Assembly (NCBI GenBank): GCA_033763795.1
Contig: JANRJV010000004.1
Location: forward strand, 30,323-94,322
DNA length: 64,000 nucleotides
Direction: 5' to 3'
Origin: JAEUIV01 sp033763795
GTDB lineage: Bacteria; Planctomycetota; Phycisphaerae; Phycisphaerales; UBA1924
Shown here piece by piece: positions 57,592 through 64,000 of the stretch. Position 1 is the first letter of the stretch. Every line of letters begins with the position of its first letter. Position numbers and translations under genes: made by a program. The notes under the pieces are model-generated. The model had not been told where the DNA came from. It saw only the letters and a list, made by a program, of their open reading frames with translations, and did no database searches.

Positions 57592-59073
57592 TCAGCGCTT
57601 CGCCACGCCGTCGCGCTCCGCCAGACGCCGCGCCACCGCCACGCCCGAGTTCAGCGCGCCCTCCATGTACCCCACGAACTTGTAGCAGCAGTGCTCGCCC
57701 GCGAAGTGGATCCGGCCCAGCCCCTTCGCAAGCCGGGGCCCGACCTTCGTCACCTCGCCAGGCCCGGGGAACGAATACCCCGCACGCGACCAGCCGTCCT
57801 TAGGCCAGTTCATGAACCGCGACTTCGTCCGCTGCTGCGTGTACCCGGGGAAGATCGTCTCCAGGTTCCCCGTGTAGCTCCGGTCAAGATCGGGCGGCGT
57901 CTTCGCGCTCGCACGCTCCGCCGCGGGCCCGCCGCTGAACGCCACCAGCGCCGCACCCTTGTCCGTCTCCTGCCCGTCCGTCCCGTGCCACGTCCAGCCG
58001 ATGTCGCCATCACCCAGAGAGTCCGGCGCCAGCCCCTTCTCGCGCCAGAACGGCCCCGTCACCCCCGCCAGGAACTTCACGTTCCAACCCATCTGAGGCT
58101 TCAGATCCGCCGGCCAGCCCCCCGGGATCTCGAGCCGGTCCCACACGCTGGGCGGCGTCGCCACCACCACATCATCACACTCGATCGTCCGCCCGTCCCC
58201 GCACGTCACCTCCAGAACGTTCCCCTTCGCCGCGATCGACCGCGCCGATACACCCGTCACCACCCGCGCCGGCCCGACCGACTCCGCCAGCATCAGCGCC
58301 AGCTGCTGGTTGCCCCCCGCGCAGCGATAGACCTCGCTCTCAGTCCAGTACTTCTCGACCCCGCCCCCCTTGATCTGCGCAAGGTTCCCCAGCAGGCTCT
58401 GCCGCGCCACGTCCTGACCGTTGTCCGCCGTGAACAGCGCCGCCAGCGCCGCCTTGCACACGGGCGATACATCCACCGAATCAATCCACGACCTCGTGCT
58501 CCGCGCGTCCAGCTCCGCCGCCCGCGCGTCCGTCCAGGGCGCATCCTCGGGCACGTCCCGCGCCAGGTCGTTCAGCAGGCTCGACGCCGCGTCCAGCTCC
58601 TCCCACAGCTTTTCCGCCTCCGCCGCGTCCAGCTTCTTCCCGCCAAGGAAGATCTGCGCCTCGCCGTCCTCCTCAGACACATCAAGGAACGACAGCTTGA
58701 AACGCTCGGCGTACGCCACCCACGTCGGATGATTCGAGCCGATCAGCTCGCCCCCGCCCTCCACGTTCATCCCCGGAACAACGTCGCTGAAGCTCAGCAC
58801 CCGGCCGCCCAGCCGGCCCCGCGCCTCGATCACCGTCACGTCATACCCCGCGCTCTTCAGCTCGAACGCGCACGCCAGCCCCGCGAACCCACCGCCGACC
58901 ACTACCACGCGCTTCGCGCCGTCCGCCGCCCGCGCCAGCGCACGCGCCGGCGAAGAGCTCAGCAGACCCGCCGCACCCACCGCCAGCGACGCCTTCAGAA
59001 ACCGGCGACGCTCCTCGAAGTCCGCGACCCGACCGAACCGGTGCGCCAGCAGCGCATACAGCGAGCGTGCCAC
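57592..59073 (-). CDS. Tat-exported flavin amine oxidase
   Basis: GTG 59073 has AGGAGG nine bases upstream; 493 residues. The N-terminus has a Tat signal: RRRFLKASLAVGAAGLLSSS near residues 22-41, with the motif R-R-x-F-L-K. The FAD-binding motif KRVVVVGGGFAGLACAFELK continues to VTVIEARGRLGGRVLSF, as in monoamine and polyamine oxidases and tryptophan 2-monooxygenase. The C-terminal FAD contact is IHFAGEHCCYKFVGYMEGAL (E-x-x-G-Y-M-E-G-A). It oxidises an unidentified amine in the periplasm. A 130-bp gap with no further feature separates it from the next gene upstream. Confidence 0.92.
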   Translation of the reverse strand: MARSLYALLAHRFGRVADFEERRRFLKASLAVGAAGLLSSSPARALARAADGAKRVVVVGGGFAGLACAFELKSAGYDVTVIEARGRLGGRVLSFSDVVPGMNVEGGGELIGSNHPTWVAYAERFKLSFLDVSEEDGEAQIFLGGKKLDAAEAEKLWEELDAASSLLNDLARDVPEDAPWTDARAAELDARSTRSWIDSVDVSPVCKAALAALFTADNGQDVARQSLLGNLAQIKGGGVEKYWTESEVYRCAGGNQQLALMLAESVGPARVVTGVSARSIAAKGNVLEVTCGDGRTIECDDVVVATPPSVWDRLEIPGGWPADLKPQMGWNVKFLAGVTGPFWREKGLAPDSLGDGDIGWTWHGTDGQETDKGAALVAFSGGPAAERASAKTPPDLDRSYTGNLETIFPGYTQQRTKSRFMNWPKDGWSRAGYSFPGPGEVTKVGPRLAKGLGRIHFAGEHCCYKFVGYMEGALNSGVAVARRLAERDGVAKR

Positions 59074-59203
59074 CTGTCAGACCCTCCTTGCGCCGCACCC
59101 GCGGCGTGAAACCACTCATCGCCCGCGCCTCTCGCCCCGAGCCCGCGCGAACGCTCCACACATCCCCGCCCCCACGCCCCGCCCCCCCCCGGGTGGGGGC
59201 CGA

Positions 59204-60340
59204 TCACTCGTCGTTGGTCGGGCCCGTGCAGATCATCCACAGCTTGAAGAAGTTCATGATCTGCTGCTTCGTCAGCTTGTTGGCGTTCAGCGCGTACGTC
59301 ACCTTGCTCGACGCCGGAGCCTCAGACCCCGACGCGAACGTGTCCACGTACGAGATCCGCCCCGTCAGGCACGGGATCGAGTTGTCGACCGCGAAGAACG
59401 CGTCCTCCTCGCTCATCGACTCGAACGCCGCCGACTCCGTCGAAGCCTTGCCCGCCTTCTCCTCGTTCCAGCGCAGGTTGAAGTCGTAGTACCCCTTGCC
59501 GTTGGAGTCGCGCGCCGGGTCCTCCACCCACTTGATCGAGCCCGTCACGACGTCCTCGTGCTCCTTGCCGTCGAGCGTGTAGCGGAAACGGATGCCGTCC
59601 GTGTACCAGTTGCCCGTCTCGTAGTCGTAGTCCAGCCGGCCGCTCACGCTCGTCCGCGCGTAGTTCTCGCTGGGGCCCTTCGCCAGCACGATGTTGTCGA
59701 ACCGCATCGGGTCCGAGTGCTTCACCGTCACCGCAACCGTCTTGTTCCCCACCACCCGCTTGAACGTGTACTGCGCAAGGTTGTCCTTCTTCTCGGCCTT
59801 GCCGACCATCCGACCCCCGAACGGATCGGTGAACGACTTCGCCGCACCCACCGCGTCGATCGCGATCCGCAGCGGACGCTCCTTCGACCCCGCAAGCTCG
59901 TACGCACCGCTCGTCGGATCGATCGGCACCAGCCCCACCCACTTGCCCACCACCTTCTTCTGCTTCAGATCCTTGGGGTTCAGCACCGCCAGGTTGATGT
60001 CGAACGCCAGTGAAGCGTCCTGCTTCTTCCGCTGCAGAGTCTTCGTGTACAGGTTGGGCAGCCGCTGCAGCTCGCCCGAAAACTCCGTCGTCTGCGCCAC
60101 CCGCAGCGCGAACTTGTACACGTCCGCCGCCCCCACCGCCGCCGACCCGGGCTTCAGGTCGCCGGACGTGTCCAGCCGGCTCCGCGTACCGAAGTCGATG
60201 TCCATCGTCCCCGCGATCACGCCCTCTTCCGTGATCGTCTCGGGCTCAGCCGCCGCCGCCGGCCCGGCAAGACCCAGCAGACCACCGGCCAGAGCCAACG
60301 CAACGACACCCATCTTCAGCAGCCCGGCGACGCTCAACAT
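59204..60340 (-). CDS. Secreted protein of unknown function
   Basis: ATG 60340 has AGGAG eight bases upstream; 378 residues with a signal peptide (GVVALALAGGLLGLAGPAAAA). The mature protein is beta-rich and Lys/Asp-rich with KFALRVAQTTEFSGELQRLP, DYDYETGNWYTDGIRFRYTL and KWVEDPARDSNGKGYYDFNL. Two cysteines are far apart (SIPCLTG and WMICTGP). I do not recognise a family. The regular strand pattern suggests a lipocalin-like or beta-sandwich secreted protein. It is transcribed divergently from the small protein at 60563. Confidence 0.75.
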   Translation of the reverse strand: MLSVAGLLKMGVVALALAGGLLGLAGPAAAAEPETITEEGVIAGTMDIDFGTRSRLDTSGDLKPGSAAVGAADVYKFALRVAQTTEFSGELQRLPNLYTKTLQRKKQDASLAFDINLAVLNPKDLKQKKVVGKWVGLVPIDPTSGAYELAGSKERPLRIAIDAVGAAKSFTDPFGGRMVGKAEKKDNLAQYTFKRVVGNKTVAVTVKHSDPMRFDNIVLAKGPSENYARTSVSGRLDYDYETGNWYTDGIRFRYTLDGKEHEDVVTGSIKWVEDPARDSNGKGYYDFNLRWNEEKAGKASTESAAFESMSEEDAFFAVDNSIPCLTGRISYVDTFASGSEAPASSKVTYALNANKLTKQQIMNFFKLWMICTGPTNDE

Positions 60341-60550
60341 GGTGTGGACTCCTGCTCGCCCAGCGGGCGACATGGTGCGACAACCAACATCCGCCGCAGC
60401 CTACCACCACCGCGGCCCCGCCTTCTTCCGCCCGCCCGTCGGCGATTTCACCCCGCACGCCCCGCACCACCACCCGCCCCTGCCAAAACGCACGACGCGC
60501 CCAAACACAAGACATCTCCACCCCGCCGCAGCCACTCCCAAAAACCTACG

Positions 60551-60556
60551 TATGCT
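60551..60556 (+). promoter_or_regulatory. -10 element of the small exported protein gene
   Basis: TATGCT, 6 nt before ATG 60563, with no Shine-Dalgarno sequence. Confidence 0.55.
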
Positions 60557-60562
60557 TCCTCC

Positions 60563-60847
60563 ATGAAGAACCTCCCCCTTATCGTCGCCGCGATCGTGCC
60601 GCTCGCCGTCGTCGCAACCACCCCGGTTGCCGTGACGACGATCGCCACACCCGGCCCCACCCAGCCCGCCCTCCGCTCAGACGCCGGCGACCAGCTCGCC
60701 GCCCGCACCCGCTCCACCGGAGGCCGCCGCGAGAACGCCCGCCGAAACAACATCCGCGAGCAGCTCCGCCGCGAACGCGCCAACGGCAACCGCGCCGACC
60801 GCGTCCCCGAAGGGCCCGACGGCGGGCCCCCGCTTCCCAAGGCCTGA
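60563..60847 (+). CDS. Small exported Arg-rich protein, hypothetical
   Basis: The 94-residue protein begins MKNLPLIVAAIVPLAVVATT, a secretion or membrane signal, followed by a Thr/Pro linker and a highly basic region (RSTGGRRENARRNNIREQLR, RERANGNRADRV) and a Pro/Gly tail. There is no known domain. A TATGCT box 6 nt before the ATG and a strong terminator 30 bp after the stop support it as a self-contained gene despite its size. Confidence 0.7.
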   Translation: MKNLPLIVAAIVPLAVVATTPVAVTTIATPGPTQPALRSDAGDQLAARTRSTGGRRENARRNNIREQLRRERANGNRADRVPEGPDGGPPLPKA

Positions 60848-60877
60848 TCCGGACCCCCCGACATCACAGCCCCACAC

Positions 60878-60906
60878 AAGCCGCGGCCCGAAGCCGCGGC
60901 TTTTTT
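60878..60906 (+). terminator. Strong Rho-independent terminator of the small exported protein gene
   Basis: A perfect 10-bp stem AAGCCGCGGC / GCCGCGGCTT with loop CCGAA, followed by TTTT. Confidence 0.92.
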
Positions 60907-60932
60907 CGTTCCACCGCCCGCCCATCACCCGC

Positions 60933-60968
60933 AAAAAGAAAAGCCGCCCCGACACTCGCCGGAGCGGC
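60933..60968 (-). terminator. Rho-independent terminator of the LuxR-type gene
   Basis: On the minus strand a 9-bp stem GCCGCTCCG / CGGGGCGGC (one G-U pair) with loop GCGAGTGT is followed by TTTTCTTTTT. It faces the terminator at 60878-60906, insulating the two convergent units. Confidence 0.85.
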
Positions 60969-61021
60969 CGTCAATCAATAGTTCATCCAAACTCAGCCCG
61001 CGCGGCAATCCGCCGCGTCGT

Positions 61022-61891
61022 TCACGCCGACATCAGCGCGGGCCGGTTCGAGCCCGACGAGAGTTCATACTCCTCACGCGCAGCCGAAACTCGCGCCCGC
61101 CGACCACCAGTCGCCAGGTGCCCCAGCGCCCGCGCGATCAGCTCGCCACGGCTCGACGCGTTCAGCTTCCGGTGCAGGCTCTTCACATGATCGTGCACCG
61201 TGTGCGGGCTCCGCGCCAGATCCACCGCGATCTGCTTCACGCTCTTGCCCAGCGCCAGATGCTCCAGCACCTGCTGCTCGCGGTGCGTCAGACGCGTCAG
61301 AGCCGTGCTCCGCTCCACACCGAACGCCAGCGCCGCCCGTCGAACCAGCAGCGGCAGCACCGCCCGCACGATCTCGAGCTGATCGCTCGTCGCCGCCGCG
61401 CCGGACGCCGAACCAACCTCGATCACAACGCAACGGCCAACCTGGCCCCCGGCGATCGGCCCGACACCCACCAGCAGATCCGTCACGCCAAGCTTCGCCC
61501 ACCGGCGACCCGCGGCCGACTCCAGCCAGCGGTCCCGGCACGGAAGCTCGCTGATGATGCCCACCTCGCACTGCTGACGCACCACCCCGTCCTCCCCGAG
61601 CCACCAGTCGAAACTCGACGCATGCTCGGGGTGCAGCATCTCGCTCTCGATCGCGCGGCCGAACGGATCGGAACCCGTCGCGCCGCTCGCCTCAAACTGC
61701 AGGATGGACCCCCGCGATCCCACGCACGCCAGCGACACCGCCGCGATCGCATGGGGACGGATCCCCTTCAGCGAAGACGCCGCCCGCGAGCACCAGTCCT
61801 GCGTCGCCACCGCAGGAAGCGAAGAAAAACCCGCGGCGACCTCCACTGCCATGTGCAGCGAGCCCGCCGACGACACTTCCACTATCTTCAT
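61022..61891 (-). CDS. LuxR/FixJ-family transcriptional regulator
   Basis: AAAGGA lies seven bases before ATG 61891; 289 residues. The C-terminal DNA-binding domain is LTHREQQVLEHLALGKSVKQ, IAVDLARSPHTVHDHVKSLH and RKLNASSRGELIARAL, the standard four-helix GerE/LuxR output domain with a typical recognition helix. The N-terminal 200 residues have no receiver Asp and no recognisable autoinducer-binding residues, but show a GAF/PAS-like pattern (DRWLESAAGRRWAKLG, LLVGVGPIAGGQVGRCVVIE). It may sense a ligand directly. It is a single-gene unit with its own terminator, preceded by an AT-rich region with inverted repeats. Confidence 0.88.
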   Translation of the reverse strand: MKIVEVSSAGSLHMAVEVAAGFSSLPAVATQDWCSRAASSLKGIRPHAIAAVSLACVGSRGSILQFEASGATGSDPFGRAIESEMLHPEHASSFDWWLGEDGVVRQQCEVGIISELPCRDRWLESAAGRRWAKLGVTDLLVGVGPIAGGQVGRCVVIEVGSASGAAATSDQLEIVRAVLPLLVRRAALAFGVERSTALTRLTHREQQVLEHLALGKSVKQIAVDLARSPHTVHDHVKSLHRKLNASSRGELIARALGHLATGGRRARVSAAREEYELSSGSNRPALMSA

Positions 61892-61988
61892 TTGCGTGTC
61901 CTTTCAGTCATGGAAAGGGTTCACCGAACTTGCCGGATGATACCTCTTTAAATCAGAAGTAAATGGCCTTTCATCGTATCGGTTGGCA

Positions 61989-62008
61989 ATTCGCCTTAAT
62001 GTGCGAAT
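61989..62008. promoter_or_regulatory. Inverted repeat upstream of the LuxR-type gene
   Basis: ATTCGC and GCGAAT flank 8 bp. The region also has a CTCCT-TTCG-AGGAG hairpin (about 62018-62031, minus-strand sense) and a weak promoter TTTACT-N15-TATCAT (61938-61964). The 220-bp gap is distinctly more AT-rich than its surroundings and holds no gene. Confidence 0.45.
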
Positions 62009-62111
62009 ACACCCGCCTCCTCGAAAGGAGTAGGCTTTATCCCTAGGTCCGTCGACCGCACGCTTCCCACGATGATGGGACCCGCTCGCCGCCCTCTGCG
62101 GGCAATCCGGA

Positions 62112-62717
62112 TTACTTTGCCTGAATGTCGGCCTTCTCGGCGATCAGCGCCGCGATACGCGCCGCCAGCCGCTCATCCTCACGAACTTCCGTGATGAAAC
62201 GCGGTTCATCTCCCCGCTCCACCGCTTCAGGGTCCCTCGTGAAACTCACCAGCTTCACGCTCGTCGGATCCACCCGACGACCCGGCTGATACACCCGCTC
62301 AACCCTCACCGTCACGCGACCCCGCAGCGGCGCCGCCTCATCGCGCAGATCGCTCGCCCCCGCCCCCGCTCCCGGCCCCGCCGCGCGCTCCTCGACAGGC
62401 ACGAACTCGATCCGCGCCTCGCGCCGCTCAAACTGCGTCAGCCCGCCCAGCGCATCGCCCACCCCGCTCAAGTGAGGCACCCAGGGCGTCGCCAGCCCCG
62501 ACGAAGGCCGCGGCGCGGACGTGATCACCCCCGACCGCGCATCCACGCGCCCCAGCTCAAACTCAAACTCGCGCAGCGCCTGCTTCGACGACTCGAAGAC
62601 CGCCGCGTACCGCCCCGCGCCCACCTCGAACGTGGACACAGGCTCAGGCCGCGACGAACACGCCGCACCGCACCCCGCCAACCCGATCCACACACAGCCG
62701 AGCCATCGTCCGCGCAT
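62112..62717 (-). CDS. Putative lipoprotein of unknown function
   Basis: The 201-residue protein begins MRGRWLGCVWIGLAGCGAAC, a lipoprotein signal with Cys16 or Cys20 as the lipidated residue. The rest is an alpha/beta soluble domain with YAAVFESSKQALREFEFELG, GVITSAPRPSSG, GRVTVRVERVYQPGRRVDPT and VREDERLAARIAALIAEKAD. The pattern helix-strand-strand resembles small envelope domains, but I cannot assign a family. TAGGAT lies 6 nt before the ATG and no Shine-Dalgarno site is seen. Confidence 0.78.
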   Translation of the reverse strand: MRGRWLGCVWIGLAGCGAACSSRPEPVSTFEVGAGRYAAVFESSKQALREFEFELGRVDARSGVITSAPRPSSGLATPWVPHLSGVGDALGGLTQFERREARIEFVPVEERAAGPGAGAGASDLRDEAAPLRGRVTVRVERVYQPGRRVDPTSVKLVSFTRDPEAVERGDEPRFITEVREDERLAARIAALIAEKADIQAK

Positions 62718-62723
62718 CGCAAA

Positions 62724-62729
62724 ATCCTA
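62724..62729 (-). promoter_or_regulatory. -10 element of the 201-aa lipoprotein gene
   Basis: TAGGAT on the minus strand, 6 nt before ATG 62717. Confidence 0.5.
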
Positions 62730-62767
62730 CCGCGCCCGCCCCCGGACAACCCCCGCGCCCCGCCCGC

Positions 62768-62773
62768 TACGAT
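62768..62773 (+). promoter_or_regulatory. -10 element of the phosphofructokinase gene
   Basis: TACGAT, 25 nt before ATG 62799, leaving a leader of about 19 nt that contains AGGAG. Confidence 0.5.
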
Positions 62774-62798
62774 GCGCGCTCCAGACAGGAGCAAGGCC

Positions 62799-64000
62799 AT
62801 GAACCCCTCACTTCCCCGCGGCAACGCCGTCGTCGCACAGTCCGGCGGACCCACCTCCGTCATCAACCAGTCCCTCGTCGGCGTCGTCGAGGCCCTCAGG
62901 GGACACCCCTCCATCGGATCCATCCTCGGCGCTCGCCACGGCGTCCGCGGCATGGTCGACGAGTCCTTCGTCGACTTCTCCTCCGTCTCCCACCACCACC
63001 TCGAGCTCCTCGCCGCAACACCCTCCGCCGCCCTCGGCTCCAGCCGCGACAAGCCCGACGCCGCCTACTGCGAACGCATCCTCGCCGCACTCAAAAAACG
63101 CGGCGTCAGCTACTTCTTCTACATCGGCGGCAACGACTCCTCCGACACCTGCCGCATCGTCAGTGAAATGGCCGCCTCAACCTCCTACGAGCTCCGCTGC
63201 TTCCACGTCCCCAAGACCGTCGACAACGACCTCATGATGAGCGACCACACACCGGGCTTCGCCTCCGCCGCCCGGTACGTCGCGCTCGCCATGGCGGGAA
63301 TCAACCTCGATAACGCCTCGCTCCCCGGCATCATGATCGACGTCGTCATGGGACGCCACGCCGGATTCCTCACCGGCGCCAGCGCCCTCCTCCGCGAACG
63401 CGAAGACGACGGCCCGCACCTCGTCTACCTCCCCGAAGTCCCCTTCGACATGGACCGCGTCGTCGCCGACGTCGACGCCGTCTACCGCAAGTACAAGCGC
63501 TGCCACATCGCCGTCAGCGAGGGCGTACAGGACAAGTCGGGCACCCCCCTGCTCGCCCTCCTCGCCCCCGCCGAAGAACGCGACGCCCACGGCAACATCC
63601 GACTCTCAGGCACCGGCGCCCTCGGAGACTCACTCGCCAGCACGCTCCAGCAGAAGCTCACACCCGCCGGCGGCAAAGCCCCAAGAACCCGCGCCGACAC
63701 CCTGGGCTATCCCCAGCGCTGCTGGCCCGAGCAGAGCCCCGTCGACGCACACGAAGCCCGCGCCGTCGCACGCTTCGCCGCTCGCACCGCCCTCCAGGGC
63801 GCCCTCAACGGCTCCATCGCCATCCAGCGCTTCGCAGGCCCGGGCTCACCACGCCCCGACCAGCCCTACGCCGTCGAGTTCAAACGCGTCGAACTCAAGG
63901 AAGTCGCCGCCAAAACCCGCCACCTCCCCGCCGAGTTCATCGACGGGACCCGCGGCGTCACCCAGGCCTACCGCGACTGGCTCCGCCCCCTCGTCGGACC
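62799..64000 (+). CDS. pfp: Pyrophosphate-dependent 6-phosphofructokinase, partial (C-terminus beyond window)
   Basis: AGGAG lies seven bases before ATG 62799; the frame is open to the right edge (400 residues visible). Phosphofructokinase motifs are AVVAQSGGPTSVINQSLVGV, FFYIGGNDSSDTCRIVSEMA, CFHVPKTVDNDLMMSDHTPG, MIDVVMGRHAGFLTG and VYLPEVPFD. The GGNDS and PKTVDND sequences are those of the PPi-using type (ATP enzymes have GGDGS and P-G-T-I-D-N-D). It interconverts fructose 6-phosphate and fructose 1,6-bisphosphate reversibly. The family length of 400-450 means only the tail is missing. It is divergent from the lipoprotein gene. Confidence 0.93.
   Translation, partial: MNPSLPRGNAVVAQSGGPTSVINQSLVGVVEALRGHPSIGSILGARHGVRGMVDESFVDFSSVSHHHLELLAATPSAALGSSRDKPDAAYCERILAALKKRGVSYFFYIGGNDSSDTCRIVSEMAASTSYELRCFHVPKTVDNDLMMSDHTPGFASAARYVALAMAGINLDNASLPGIMIDVVMGRHAGFLTGASALLREREDDGPHLVYLPEVPFDMDRVVADVDAVYRKYKRCHIAVSEGVQDKSGTPLLALLAPAEERDAHGNIRLSGTGALGDSLASTLQQKLTPAGGKAPRTRADTLGYPQRCWPEQSPVDAHEARAVARFAARTALQGALNGSIAIQRFAGPGSPRPDQPYAVEFKRVELKEVAAKTRHLPAEFIDGTRGVTQAYRDWLRPLVG

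Noticed and set aside
61030..61060. GGTTCGAGCCC word resembling a tRNA T-arm
   Set aside because: It lies inside the LuxR-type coding sequence and no acceptor, D or anticodon stems surround it.

Overview
The window is uniformly GC-rich bacterial DNA, densely coding on both strands, with no rRNA, tRNA, insertion sequence or CRISPR array that I can recognise. The gene set (exosortase with EpsI, MqnA of the futalosine menaquinone route, PPi-type phosphofructokinase, FG-GAP and delta-60 repeat proteins with short dockerin-like tails, PPC-domain and EVE-domain proteins) points to the Planctomycetota, most likely class Phycisphaerae. This placement is inference; there is no marker RNA gene in view.

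Layout. 1-12957 (minus strand) is an exopolysaccharide/exosortase locus read from a promoter at 13040-13067: outer-membrane export lipoprotein (OPX), exosortase, EpsI, a 1594-residue TPR protein, a Wzc/Wzz-like co-polymerase with a degenerate P-loop, an NAD sugar epimerase and a WecA-like glycosyl-1-phosphate transferase cut by the left edge. 13325-24897 is mostly housekeeping and signalling: lipoyl synthase, a membrane SpoIIE-type phosphatase, an HD-GYP protein, an EVE-domain protein, a cysteine-rich exported protein, a PEP-CTERM-like candidate exosortase substrate (19037-19825), DNA polymerase III delta', two paralogous membrane proteins with pseudopilin-like tails and a methyltransferase. 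24888-33514 (minus) holds four secreted repeat proteins that all end in a dockerin-like segment finishing Cys-Pro; two are a recent tandem duplication. An exported amidohydrolase lies among them.

33871-35820 is dnaK. 36041-38028 is a lower-GC RloA/RloB pair (putative anti-phage module) next to a perfect 21-bp palindrome. 38143-45893 contains a TetR regulator divergent from an AhpD-like protein with a palindromic operator between them, an alpha/beta hydrolase, a GNAT enzyme, a PPC-domain secreted protein and a GAF-SpoIIE phosphatase. 46021-57528 carries glutamate dehydrogenase with a clear terminator, a receiver-like protein, a multi-HTH sigma-like regulator, MqnA, a NeuD-like acyltransferase, a PEGA lipoprotein, LptB, PdxA, a 4-oxalocrotonate tautomerase homologue, a TerC membrane protein preceded by a yybP-ykoY (manganese) riboswitch with its own promoter, a PGPGW protein, a methyltransferase and a parvulin. 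57592-64000 has a Tat-exported amine oxidase, several secreted proteins, a LuxR-type regulator and the start of a PPi-phosphofructokinase running off the right edge.

The most informative global signals are (i) a TANNNT hexamer lying only 6-8 nt upstream of the start codon, with no Shine-Dalgarno sequence, at nine unrelated genes, suggesting widespread leaderless mRNAs; (ii) the yybP-ykoY riboswitch with an apparent anti-Shine-Dalgarno switch; and (iii) an exosortase locus together with a likely substrate a few kilobases away.
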